Positions 33,743 to 42,811 of a stretch of 48,720 bases of DNA are shown here, piece after piece (within the stretch, counting starts at the first letter, position 1; every line of letters begins with the position of its first letter). The notes beneath the pieces are model-generated. The model made no database searches, had not been told where the DNA came from, and saw only the letters and a program-made list of their open reading frames with translations. Origin of the DNA: Lentisphaeria bacterium. GTDB taxonomy: Bacteria > Verrucomicrobiota > Lentisphaeria > Victivallales > UBA1829. The stretch is from the NCBI GenBank assembly GCA_017615635.1, contig JAFZZR010000136.1, positions 1 through 48,720 of the forward strand. The letters run 5' to 3'. The translations under genes were made by a program, and so were the position numbers.

Positions 33743-33771
33743 TTGAATATGCCTGCGGGGGGATGTATATT
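33743..33771 (+). promoter_or_regulatory. promoter for the amidotransferase-like gene
   Basis: TTGAAT (33743-33748), 17-bp spacer, TATATT (33766-33771). The gene start is about 40 bases downstream. Confidence 0.6.
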
Positions 33772-33812
33772 CCGTACCATACAGACAACGATCTCGGGAG
33801 AAAGATTCGATC

Positions 33813-34847
33813 ATGTGCGTATTGTGCGGGTACATCGGAAGGCGGGATGCAGCCGCGTCCGTCTTGCTGCGGATGGGCGAGCGGATGCAGGGACTCTGGA
33901 GCGGTTTTTACACGGGAATCGGCGTGCTTGGCAATGACGGCATCATCCGTCACCGCAAGACCACCGGGTATTCGAAATACTGGAAAGAACGTTTTTCCAC
34001 GGATGAGCTGCCCGGCAATACCGGCCTTTTCCACAGCAGGACCAACAGCGGCGGCGATGCCCGTTACGCGCATCCGTTCGTTTCTTCGGATGGAAGTGTT
34101 ATGCTGGTCAGTCAGGGAACTTCGGGCGTGTTTGCCTCCCGCGAGCAGGAAATCGTGAACATCGGGAACCTGCTGCTGGATCGGGGCGTTCGTTTTTCCA
34201 GCCGGATCGAGTCGCTTCCCTTCAAAAAATATCAGATCCTGCAAGACGGATCGCAAGTGCATGTCTCGGACATCGTCTGCGAATATGCCGCTTTCCTCGC
34301 GAAGACCATGAACGATCCTTTTGAGGTCGTCCGCAAGGCCGGTTCCGACATTCTGGAGGAAGCGGTTTCTCTGTATGTTTTCCGCCGCTTTCCCGGACAC
34401 GTCTATGTCACGAACGTCAATTCCCGCCTGGCGATACAGGTCCATAAGGATTTCGTGGCAATGTCCTCCAGCAAACTTGCGTTCGACGACGATTCCGGCG
34501 ATCCGATCGAACTCAGCACAAATTCCGTTGCCGATATTTCGTTGGACGGGATCCTCATAAAAAGACTCTCCGGCGAACTCCAGGTCCGGCAGATCCCGCA
34601 GCAGGAAGGTCTGACCGACGCCGTGCTCGATTGGATCCGGACTCATCCGGGTACGAGCGAGGCGAACATCAAGGATCAGGTACTCAATCCGCGCTGTCCG
34701 GACAAAGCGCATCTGCTCTATTCCGGTCAGGTTCACCCGATCCTGGAACAACTTCTTGCGGAAGGAAAGATCAGGCTGGAAGACCGGGAGGTTCCGGGCC
34801 CGAACGATTCCGATCTCGGATTGAAGACCGAAATTTACATCCGGTGA
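33813..34847 (+). CDS. class II glutamine amidotransferase-like protein with probable winged-helix C-terminus
   Basis: A 344-residue protein. Residues 1-200 match the Ntn-type glutaminase domain of GlmS: C2 in MCVLCGYIGRRDA (nucleophile), GLFHSRTNSGG and YAHPF (substrate Arg region). The HNG oxyanion loop is replaced by SQG, so activity is uncertain. No sugar-isomerase domain follows. Instead residues about 264-330 (LTDAVLDWIRTHPGTSEANIKDQVL; HPILEQLLAEGKIR) look like a winged helix. GGGAGAAAGA precedes the ATG. It is divergent from the GntR/LacI regulator. It may be a glutamine- or ligand-sensing regulator; the role is inferred. Confidence 0.75.
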   Translation: MCVLCGYIGRRDAAASVLLRMGERMQGLWSGFYTGIGVLGNDGIIRHRKTTGYSKYWKERFSTDELPGNTGLFHSRTNSGGDARYAHPFVSSDGSVMLVSQGTSGVFASREQEIVNIGNLLLDRGVRFSSRIESLPFKKYQILQDGSQVHVSDIVCEYAAFLAKTMNDPFEVVRKAGSDILEEAVSLYVFRRFPGHVYVTNVNSRLAIQVHKDFVAMSSSKLAFDDDSGDPIELSTNSVADISLDGILIKRLSGELQVRQIPQQEGLTDAVLDWIRTHPGTSEANIKDQVLNPRCPDKAHLLYSGQVHPILEQLLAEGKIRLEDREVPGPNDSDLGLKTEIYIR

Positions 34848-34925
34848 TTTCTTTCCTGTTTCACCTTGCCGATCAGGATTGCTTTATCCTCTGGCTTGGA
34901 AAAAAGGATTGAAAAGCGCGGTGTG

Positions 34926-34951
34926 GCGGGGCGTCTTTCCGCACGCCCCGC
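34926..34951. terminator. hairpin between convergent genes
   Basis: GCGGGGCGT (34926-34934), 8-base loop, ACGCCCCGC (34943-34951): 9-bp GC-rich stem between the amidotransferase-like gene and the symporter gene, with no adjacent U-tract. Possibly bidirectional. Confidence 0.5.
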
Positions 34952-34983
34952 TTCCTGGAGGTTCAGACCGGATCTTCCGCCCG

Positions 34984-37284
34984 TCATTTCTTCGGATCCG
35001 TTTTTTCCAGCTTCGCAAATGCAGCCTTGTCGGACAGCGATACATTGCCGTCCACCATGCCGTTGTCCAAATCGCTGACCTGGGTCCGGGCGGCAAGATC
35101 GCGGAACATCCGGTGCATGTCGATGGCTCCGCCGATGAGGAACCAGACCATGGAGATCATGGCGATAATGCAGCCGACTACGACGGATATGATGAAAAGA
35201 CGCCATCCCCACCATTCCGTGGGCCATCGGTAGAAGGTGTTCCAGATGATCGTTCCCATGTAGAAGAGACCGAAGGAAATGCCGAAGCTGTAAATAAATG
35301 TTCCCCAGGCGATGCACTTGTCGCCAAGCGTGTAATCGGGCGTGATGCCGATGATCTTTTTGAACACGTTCCGGAGTGTCAGTTTCTCGAAGTGCTTCAC
35401 CTCGCCGTCCACGGCGTATTTGCCCCGGTGCAGCATCCGGTCCAGATTGAACGGCCTGCGGCATGTCAGCCGGGAGACAACACAGTACATGGTGATGCTC
35501 AGGATCATGGCGATGAAGCTGATTTCCGTGGAGTTGACCGGGAACTTCACCGGGTCCATCCGCCAGAGGATCCACGGCTCGAAGGGGCTGCTCAAGGTCT
35601 CCAGCAGACGGGAAAGAAAGGGGATCATGCCCATTCTGTCGAGGAAGGGATACACATGGTCCGGCCAGTTCCGCTGCACCAGCATTCCGCCGCCGGAAAC
35701 CACGGCTCCGGTCAGAATGGACGAATAGGCGCCCGCGGTCGTCCCGAATCTCGTATAGAGGCCGCCCAGCATTACCGCACCCGCGCCGCCCGACCACATG
35801 GCGCCCACGATCGTGAAGTAGAGATTGATATAGTCCAGCTGGGTCATGAAGACGGACCCGAAGAAAAAGAAGACGCAGACAAACACCGTCAGAAGTTTGA
35901 CTACCCGGATATGCGTTTCCGGCGTCAGAGGCGTCTTCCTCAGCGGAATGATAATATCCTGCACGATGGTCACGGAGGAACTGAAGATCCGGGTGTCGTC
36001 CGTGGAGACCATGAGCATCAGCATCAGCAGAATGAACACGCCGATGAGCGCGCCCGGCAGAATATGGCGGAGTGCCACGGGAAGGCGCAGCTGATTGAAG
36101 AGCGTGCGGAACTCCTGAAATTTTGCATTTCCTTCCGGCGTTTTGCCCAGCGTGTCGTGCGCCGTCTCCAGGTAAACCGTATCGAGATTCTTTTTTTCCG
36201 AAAGCGGCTCGTCCTTGCCGATGATGTGACGCTGTTCCGGGATCGCGGTTATTTTTGCATACAGATCCTCCCTCATCTGCGGATCCTGAACGATTTCGCT
36301 TGCGATCCGGCTGCACATTTCCGTCCGGATCTTCTTCGCTTTCGGCGCAAAATGCTCATGATTCATCACGGTCAGGATCATGCCCGCCAGCAGCAGATAG
36401 AAAATCGGACAGAACCCGTTTCGCCAGGACCCCAGGATCCCCGCCATTTTCTGCTCGTGAGCCGATTTCGCAGCGCAGTTTGATCCGCCGAACCAGTTTC
36501 CCCGGTTCAAAATGCTGGCGAAGATCGAGACGAAGGCGGCAAACAGATTGAAGTCCCGCAGGGACTGGATGTCATACGGGTTGATGAAACTTTCCCCCGC
36601 CACCCGGTCCGCCATCACCGGCACGATCTCGTCCCACCACGAAAAACTCAGCAGGATGTACATGGTGAAGACGAATATGATCGGGTAGGTCATCAGTCCC
36701 TGGAAGGTATCCGTGATCAGCAGGGCCAGCGAACCGCCGGCCAGCAGAATGGTCAGGGCGAGGATCAGGACAATGGCGATGACCAGCGAGAGAGTCTGTA
36801 CCCGGAATCCGAAGATGTCAACGAAGTGCGGGATCCCCAGCAGATAAATGAAAAAGCGCGCCGAGATCGCGGGAACGATCATATTGCTCAGCATTTCCAC
36901 CGAGGTCCGGAGGATCGCGCAGAACATCCGGAAGGAGCGGCTGTACCGCATCTCCAGAAACTGCCCCATGCTCATTGCTTTGGTTTCCCGCAGGCGGAAA
37001 GTGACGAATCCGGTCAGGGAGAGGATCAGCGTGACGGGCGTCATGAACCCGCTCCAGAAGCCGGTGGAGAACCCGGTCCGGCAGTGGACTTCGATATAGG
37101 CGATCAGAAACATGACGCTCAAGGCGTTTTCCAGCTGGCCGATGGAGAGAAGATAGCGTCCGCACAGCCGTCCGCCCACCAGAAAATCCGGGATGCCGCG
37201 GATGTACTTCCGCGTGTGAAATGCCATATACAGCACCCCTGCAAAGGGAATGATCACGATCAGCCAGTTGTACCACGACAGCAT
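34984..37284 (-). CDS. sodium:solute symporter family protein
   Basis: A 766-residue transporter of the SSS family (Na+-driven sugar or other solute uptake). FLVGGRLCGRYLLSIGQLENALS and the run RGNWFGGSNCAAKSAHEQKMAG are family blocks, and about 13-15 hydrophobic helices are visible. It is longer than the usual 480-600 residues because of a hydrophilic insertion (about 308-400) and a C-terminal extension (about 690-766). GAGGTGG lies upstream, and the gene starts 22 bases after an exported GH-like gene, so it is the last gene of the unit. Likely imports the sugar produced by the exported enzymes. Confidence 0.9.
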   Translation of the reverse strand: MLSWYNWLIVIIPFAGVLYMAFHTRKYIRGIPDFLVGGRLCGRYLLSIGQLENALSVMFLIAYIEVHCRTGFSTGFWSGFMTPVTLILSLTGFVTFRLRETKAMSMGQFLEMRYSRSFRMFCAILRTSVEMLSNMIVPAISARFFIYLLGIPHFVDIFGFRVQTLSLVIAIVLILALTILLAGGSLALLITDTFQGLMTYPIIFVFTMYILLSFSWWDEIVPVMADRVAGESFINPYDIQSLRDFNLFAAFVSIFASILNRGNWFGGSNCAAKSAHEQKMAGILGSWRNGFCPIFYLLLAGMILTVMNHEHFAPKAKKIRTEMCSRIASEIVQDPQMREDLYAKITAIPEQRHIIGKDEPLSEKKNLDTVYLETAHDTLGKTPEGNAKFQEFRTLFNQLRLPVALRHILPGALIGVFILLMLMLMVSTDDTRIFSSSVTIVQDIIIPLRKTPLTPETHIRVVKLLTVFVCVFFFFGSVFMTQLDYINLYFTIVGAMWSGGAGAVMLGGLYTRFGTTAGAYSSILTGAVVSGGGMLVQRNWPDHVYPFLDRMGMIPFLSRLLETLSSPFEPWILWRMDPVKFPVNSTEISFIAMILSITMYCVVSRLTCRRPFNLDRMLHRGKYAVDGEVKHFEKLTLRNVFKKIIGITPDYTLGDKCIAWGTFIYSFGISFGLFYMGTIIWNTFYRWPTEWWGWRLFIISVVVGCIIAMISMVWFLIGGAIDMHRMFRDLAARTQVSDLDNGMVDGNVSLSDKAAFAKLEKTDPKK

Positions 37285-37306
37285 TTTTCTTCCACCTCGG
37301 ATTCGT

Positions 37307-39880
37307 TCATTTCAGCTTGTAGATATGGACTTCGTTCTGCCGGAAAACGTCGGTGAGAAAACCCTCCTCCACAAGGACGGGACGGTCGTTTTCGTAGAGG
37401 ACCGTTCCTCCGGAGACACCGGGGATGGAAATTTTCGCCTTGACCGGCAGATACGCGGAATTGAGCGCGAACACATAGGTGAAGGTGTCATGTTTTTTCG
37501 TCATGACGCCGATGGAATCGATGCCGAGCACATCCTTCTCCGGTCCGTCGAGAATGACGACGGCGGGCGCAGGATTCTCGGTACGTTCGACCAGAACGTC
37601 GGCGAGGGGGGCGATCTCGGCCGTCATGCGCCGGATGTTGTCTCTCGTCTCCTCCTTGTAGACGAATCCGTGGGCGAATTTTTTCGGATTGTAGTGATAG
37701 GTGTACCAGTGGATCGCATGCGCTCCGTGAATCAGGGTGCCCCAGCTCATGGCGCGGAGTTCCTCCCAGGTGGGATAGCGTTTCCATTCGGCTGTGGCGG
37801 CGTCATTGCCCCAGCCCTCGAAATACTGGACAATGCCCCACACGCTTCGGGGACCGGTCGCCTTGTCGCGGATATCCCGCTGAACGGTTTTCAGGTCGGC
37901 TATCAGACTCGGCACGCAGTCCCGCGCGTTCGTTTCGGTATTGTCGCGGACCGGATAGAGTTCCGCCCGGAAAATATCCGTGAAGTTGACCACGGGCCGG
38001 TAGCGGGAGGGATCGTCCGCCGCAGCTTCGGGTGCGTAGATCGACGGATAGAAACTGAAGACGGCGTCGGCCTGACAGAGCGGATGGTACGGATCGACCG
38101 CCCGGATGGCCTCGCATTTCAGTTCCATCTCTTCCGGCGTATTGTGGCTCAGGGTGTCGTCCCCGATATACCAGGCCAGCAGGGACGGATGCCGGTAATA
38201 CGTTGTTACATGCCGCAGGATCGCATCGATATCCTTGCTGTTGCCGTTGCCGGAAGGCGGGAAGTATATCTTGAAACCGTGCCGGGCCATGCTGTCCAGA
38301 TACTCATCCATGTTGCGCTTGAAGTTTTCGCGCCCTCCGAGTTTCAGGATCATGCCCGGATCGCAGAGAAGCGAATTGAAGCCGGCCTTCTGGAGCCATT
38401 CGAATGCGGTGTCGAAACTGTTGCCGTTCTCCGGAAGAGGACGGACGATGCAGCCTCCGATGGGGAGGAACGGCTTGCCGTTCACCAGAATGAATCCGTC
38501 ATCCCGCAGCGTGACGATGTTCTCCGTCAGCGGTTCGTCGAAGAAGAAGTACATAGTCCGGGAGAAGGCGTCCCCGTAGATATCCGAGATCGTGACCCGG
38601 GCTTTGTAAACCGTCCGCATGGCGAATGGTTCTGCGGGCTGATAGGTGAACGAGGCGGATTCCAGCGTCGGAAGCTCGGCGGGCAGTTCCGCCCGTTTAA
38701 GATCCGCCGTGATGTCCTTCCCGTTCAGAACGACTTTCAGGCTTTGCCGGTTCAGCGGCATATCGTGCATGACGGAGAAAACGAACGCCTGGTTCGGATC
38801 GGCCGAAGGAGATTTCGAAAGACGGCGGATAACGGGTTCCGTCTTGCCGGACTTCTGCTTCGAAGAGTCGGACAGATCGCTTTTCCGGCGAATGGCCGCG
38901 CTTTTCTCGGCGGTCAGCCTTTGCCAGTTGCCTATGACTTTTCCGCAGACCGTTACGGCGTGAAGCGCCGGACGGGCTTTCCCGTCCGTAAGAAACGTCA
39001 AACGGCATTTCACCCAGCCCGTATTCTCGGGAACGGGGCGGTCGGCAGGGCCGAAGTCCGTGAACTCCGCCGGGACGCCGTTCTTGTCTGCGGCGAAAGC
39101 GGTCTCCGCTCCGATGGACGTTCCCTCGGGCGTGTCGGCTTTGATCGTGCAGACCGCCTCGCCGGGCACGAACCGTACGGGCGGCAGAACAACCGCCGCA
39201 TCGGTGAAGCAATCCTCGCCTTCCTCGGGCGTGCCTTCCAGCCGGATATCGGAAACAAGCAGGTACTCGGATCTTCCGAGGTTCGGACTGTCCGCCCCCA
39301 GGGAAAGACACGCCTCCGCAGCCTGGTCCGGCACCGGGAAACGGAACGTCACGGGATTGTGTCCCTGCTTTTTGATGACGACGGGGAACGCCGTGCGGCC
39401 GAGTTCTTTTCCGTCGGCGGAGAACCAGTAGACGGAATTGACATAATGTTCACGAAACGGCGCAAAGGGCGCCTCAGTGGGTATGTTCGAATAGAAATCG
39501 ATGGTTCCCGAGAGACTTGTCAGACCCCGGACCGGAAATTTCCCGGACCAGACCTGCCAGGCGGTATCGATCGAATCTCCGTCGGGTCCGGTCAGGAAGA
39601 ATCCTGCCTGTCCGAATTTTTCGCCGTATCCCTGACCGAGCCGGTTCTGGTGGTTTGCGATTTTCACCCACTTTGCGCCGTTGGCGAAGTCCAGGCGGAA
39701 GACGGGGATCGGCGTCTTGTCCGGGACGAGGCTGCGGTCCCGGATCTCCAGATGATGAGAGCTTTCGATCGCCTGCGAGAACAGAAAAACCGGCAGAAGC
39801 GAAAAAATCAAAAGCAGGCCGGCTCCTGTCCGTGAGCGTAACACGTGTTCAGCAGAGACGAAAAAATTCCGTTTTTTCAT
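37307..39880 (-). CDS. exported glycoside-hydrolase-like protein with GH2-type barrel
   Basis: An 857-residue protein with a signal peptide (about 1-37, MKKRNFFVSAEHVLRSRTGAGLLLIFSLL...). Beta-sandwich regions (about 40-440) precede a barrel starting FILVNGKPFLPIGG (about 463). AFEWLQKAGFNSLLCDPGMIL, HPSLLAWYIGDDTLSHNTPEE (about 562-582) and DPYHPL are typical of GH2/GH5-like barrels, but the usual acid/base Glu of the DEP/NEP motif is Thr (DDT) here. A beta domain ends the protein. AGAGGAAA precedes the ATG. It follows another exported enzyme by 29 bases. Family and substrate are not clear. Confidence 0.8.
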   Translation of the reverse strand: MKKRNFFVSAEHVLRSRTGAGLLLIFSLLPVFLFSQAIESSHHLEIRDRSLVPDKTPIPVFRLDFANGAKWVKIANHQNRLGQGYGEKFGQAGFFLTGPDGDSIDTAWQVWSGKFPVRGLTSLSGTIDFYSNIPTEAPFAPFREHYVNSVYWFSADGKELGRTAFPVVIKKQGHNPVTFRFPVPDQAAEACLSLGADSPNLGRSEYLLVSDIRLEGTPEEGEDCFTDAAVVLPPVRFVPGEAVCTIKADTPEGTSIGAETAFAADKNGVPAEFTDFGPADRPVPENTGWVKCRLTFLTDGKARPALHAVTVCGKVIGNWQRLTAEKSAAIRRKSDLSDSSKQKSGKTEPVIRRLSKSPSADPNQAFVFSVMHDMPLNRQSLKVVLNGKDITADLKRAELPAELPTLESASFTYQPAEPFAMRTVYKARVTISDIYGDAFSRTMYFFFDEPLTENIVTLRDDGFILVNGKPFLPIGGCIVRPLPENGNSFDTAFEWLQKAGFNSLLCDPGMILKLGGRENFKRNMDEYLDSMARHGFKIYFPPSGNGNSKDIDAILRHVTTYYRHPSLLAWYIGDDTLSHNTPEEMELKCEAIRAVDPYHPLCQADAVFSFYPSIYAPEAAADDPSRYRPVVNFTDIFRAELYPVRDNTETNARDCVPSLIADLKTVQRDIRDKATGPRSVWGIVQYFEGWGNDAATAEWKRYPTWEELRAMSWGTLIHGAHAIHWYTYHYNPKKFAHGFVYKEETRDNIRRMTAEIAPLADVLVERTENPAPAVVILDGPEKDVLGIDSIGVMTKKHDTFTYVFALNSAYLPVKAKISIPGVSGGTVLYENDRPVLVEEGFLTDVFRQNEVHIYKLK

Positions 39881-39909
39881 ATCGTTTCCTCTTATGGTTT
39901 GGTTTTACT

Positions 39910-41976
39910 TCAGTCAGCCTGAGGTGCGGGCTGTCCTCCGGCCGTAAGACGGAGGACGGCGGTGCCGTTGGGCTTCAGGTTCAATTTTATCCTGCCTCCC
40001 TTAACGGGATACGTCCAGGCCCCGTCGAAAAAGTCCGAGGCGGATCCGGCCGCCGTATCGAACGTGACTCCGGCGGGGGTCTCGTTGGAGAGATTGACCA
40101 CGAGCACGGCCGTCTGGTCTCCGTTCCGGAAGGCGCAGGAACGGACGTGAGGCGTGCTTGCGCGGACAGGCCATTCCATGCGGGTGCCTGTCTCCATGAA
40201 GTCTTCCAGCTTCATAAACATCATGTAAATTGTGCGGAAGTATGCCTGCAGTTCCATATCGCGCTGGAATCCGTCCGCCCCCCAGACGTACGAGATGAGG
40301 GCATGGCTGCCGTAGATCCGGTCCAGAACAAACGTTGCGCGTACCTGATCGAACGTCGGCATTTCCAGATCCTTGAAGTTGAACATCTGAAGATATTCAA
40401 AGAAGGGCGCGTCTTTGGGAGCGGCCTTCAGCAGTTTCCGGATCCGGTCTTCCGATTCCAGCAGAGACATGCTGGGGAACGGATAAACGTCGAACGTGGC
40501 GTAGTCGGAACAGCCTGCATAGTCCTTGAAACGGTGGGCATGGCAGAGATTCACCTGGACCATGCGGTCGGGCGCGAGTTCCTTGAACAGCCGGTAACGC
40601 TCCCGTATCTGTTCGGGCGTGTATTTGGGGATTTCCGGCTCATCGAGATAGAAACAGGAGAGCGCCGGGTGTTTCCCGATGCCGGTCGCCAGCGCGCGGA
40701 TCCATTCCAGACGGGGCAGCAGGCGTTTTGTCGAACACTCCTCAAATACAGCACAGCCGCAATAGTTGTTTTTCTGAAGGAAATCCAGCCAGGCGGACAG
40801 GTAGGCCACGCCGTTCGCATCGCTTTCCGCCAACTTGTCATCCCATTTGGGAGAACGGTAGTACCAGATCTTGACATGATTGAATCCGAACTGCTCCTGG
40901 GCGATTTTCATGTACGTCTCCAGATCGGGCTTTGCGTTCGCCTTCTCACTGCCGAGGAGACCCGAACACGGAAACGTGCTCGCGTACACATAGCGGAACG
41001 GTTTGCCGTTGACGAGGATACTGCGGTCCGGGCCGATGCTGACGCGTTGGATGGGTTCGAGGGCGGTCATGCGGATAGGCTCCTGCCGGATCCTCCAGAT
41101 TTCCTTTTCCTGCACGCAGGTGGTTTCACCCTTGGAAACCGAACGTACGCGGAATTTGTAAAGGCCCTCGGAGAGATTTGCAAGTCCGATGTCGAACGTG
41201 GTTTCTCCGCTGCCCGTCAGGGTGCGTTCCTCCGTGAATACGGCTTTTTCGCCCCGGAGAAGTTCGGCTTTGACAACCGTTTCCGGCGGAAGTTCATGGT
41301 AAACGACGGTCAACGGCATGTTCTTCAGATCGAGCTCCCGCCAGAAGGTCGTCCGCTTGAGGGCGGGCAGATTCGGATCTTCCACGTATGCCTGCATGGT
41401 CGGGATGTCCGTATAGCTTGCCGCCGCGTCGAAGGGCTTGACGGCAAGCGGCGGAATGACCGGCGTGAACTCCTCCACGGTCAGATCGTCCAGCCAGGAG
41501 ACGCCGGAGAGCTTGTTCTCGGTGTGGAACGAGAGCCGGATGGCTTTTGTCCCCTTGGCCGTCTTGAATTCGCCCGTATACCGGTTCCAGCTGTCGATGT
41601 TGAGCGGCAGGGCGCGCTGCTGAAAACTGTACCAGCCGCTTTTCATTTCCGTGGCCGACACGCTTTCCCGGAAGCCGTAGGTGAGTTTCCCGTGTCCGAT
41701 GGTGTTCCGGAACAGGAAGGAGATCCGGTACCAGGTTTCCGGCTTGACGGGGATCAGGACCGTGCCTGTGGCATCCGCAATTTCACTCGAGGCCGGATTT
41801 TCCGGCTGGAGCAGGGCGCACGCCTTGCCTTCGCCCGGATTGACGGTATCTGTCGCCAGTCCCTTGAACGAGTCTGTGCCGTTTTCGAAGTTTTCCCGGA
41901 AAATGACCTGACCCCGGCACAGAAGGGCCGTCGCGAGCATAAACACGATCAGGATCGGCAAAATTCTTGTCTTCAT
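39910..41976 (-). CDS. exported glycoside-hydrolase-like protein with carbohydrate-binding-like domain
   Basis: A 688-residue protein with a signal peptide (MKTRILPILIVFMLATALLCRG). Residues 25-170 are a jelly-roll, CBM-like domain (IFRENFENGTDSF; WLDDLTVEEF), then a beta module, then a barrel beginning SILVNGKPFRYVYAST (about 318). HPALSCFYLDEPEIP (about 440) gives a candidate acid/base Glu, and ATFDVYPFPS a typical next strand. A C-terminal beta domain follows. AAAGGGAA lies upstream. It resembles the neighbouring 857-residue protein in layout, so both probably attack parts of the same glycan. Confidence 0.8.
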   Translation of the reverse strand: MKTRILPILIVFMLATALLCRGQVIFRENFENGTDSFKGLATDTVNPGEGKACALLQPENPASSEIADATGTVLIPVKPETWYRISFLFRNTIGHGKLTYGFRESVSATEMKSGWYSFQQRALPLNIDSWNRYTGEFKTAKGTKAIRLSFHTENKLSGVSWLDDLTVEEFTPVIPPLAVKPFDAAASYTDIPTMQAYVEDPNLPALKRTTFWRELDLKNMPLTVVYHELPPETVVKAELLRGEKAVFTEERTLTGSGETTFDIGLANLSEGLYKFRVRSVSKGETTCVQEKEIWRIRQEPIRMTALEPIQRVSIGPDRSILVNGKPFRYVYASTFPCSGLLGSEKANAKPDLETYMKIAQEQFGFNHVKIWYYRSPKWDDKLAESDANGVAYLSAWLDFLQKNNYCGCAVFEECSTKRLLPRLEWIRALATGIGKHPALSCFYLDEPEIPKYTPEQIRERYRLFKELAPDRMVQVNLCHAHRFKDYAGCSDYATFDVYPFPSMSLLESEDRIRKLLKAAPKDAPFFEYLQMFNFKDLEMPTFDQVRATFVLDRIYGSHALISYVWGADGFQRDMELQAYFRTIYMMFMKLEDFMETGTRMEWPVRASTPHVRSCAFRNGDQTAVLVVNLSNETPAGVTFDTAAGSASDFFDGAWTYPVKGGRIKLNLKPNGTAVLRLTAGGQPAPQAD

Positions 41977-42023
41977 TTTTTGAACGTTCCCTTTCTACTC
42001 GTTGGATTCCGGATACCTGCACC

Positions 42024-42764
42024 TTACCGTGTGACGCTGTCCCAGACGTTCGCCTTTCTCCAGACGCTGCAGGTGATTTCGGTATCCGGCATGTCACTCT
42101 TGCAGAAAACCATGAGATCCGAGGCGGTGTGAAGTCCCTGCACATGGCCGTCCAGAAAACCGAAGTTGCCCGACGATCCGTGCGCACCCGTGAAGAACGT
42201 GGCGTCATTGGAGGCGGACGTTGCCTGATCGAATCCGCCGACGGCTACAGGTTGCGTATTTGTCATCCTCCATCCGTCCCCGATGACGAGGAAGGAGCTG
42301 AGAGACTTGATTTTGCGTGTGATGTAGAAGCGATCTTTTTTGGAGGAATTGTATGCGCTGGGCGCATCGACCCAATAGGAAGTCGGCATATTCTTCTTCT
42401 GACGATGCGAATAGCCAAGCGTGTTTTTGCTGCTGCTGAACTTATAGGGCGGACGTGCGGGGCAGACTGCCTCCTCCGGATTCTTGGAGGAAAGATAGAG
42501 CAGATTCAGCTTGTAGAAACTGCCGCCGTTGATCGCCGTGATCCAGTTCGACTCGTCTGTGACCGAAATAATCAGTCCGTCGTTGAAGTCGTTCATGTAG
42601 AGCTGGAACGTTGTGACGATCTGCTTGAGATTGTTGGCGCAGCTGGTGCCTTGTGCCGTCTTTTTGACATTGCCCAGTGCAGGCAGGAGCATGCCCGCCA
42701 GGATGGCAATGATCGCGATGACCACCAGCAGTTCGATCAGCGTAAACAACGATCTTTTTCTCAT
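42024..42764 (-). CDS. prepilin-type pseudopilin with H-X9-DG motif (copy 3)
   Basis: A 246-residue protein. The start [26 protein letters not shown] was chosen because AAAGGG lies about eight bases upstream; the frame continues 17 codons higher but into the preceding gene's region. Leu rather than Gly precedes the Phe. The globular domain has [12 protein letters not shown] (H-X9-DG), and it ends DSVTR rather than WWPDK. It lies between a GH36 gene and an exported GH-like gene. Function unknown, as for the other copies. Confidence 0.9.
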   Translation of the reverse strand: MRKRSLFTLIELLVVIAIIAILAGMLLPALGNVKKTAQGTSCANNLKQIVTTFQLYMNDFNDGLIISVTDESNWITAINGGSFYKLNLLYLSSKNPEEAVCPARPPYKFSSSKNTLGYSHRQKKNMPTSYWVDAPSAYNSSKKDRFYITRKIKSLSSFLVIGDGWRMTNTQPVAVGGFDQATSASNDATFFTGAHGSSGNFGFLDGHVQGLHTASDLMVFCKSDMPDTEITCSVWRKANVWDSVTR

Positions 42765-42811
42765 GATGTTTGCCCTTTCTGATGTTTTGTTTTTACGGTT
42801 GATTTTATGCT

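Noticed and set aside
37250..39835. 861-codon open frame on the plus strand
   Set aside because: Opposite an exported GH-like gene with a signal peptide and ribosome binding site; Arg/Gly-rich and without recognised motif.
39517..42132. 871-codon open frame on the plus strand
   Set aside because: Opposite two exported enzymes; no start signal or domain.
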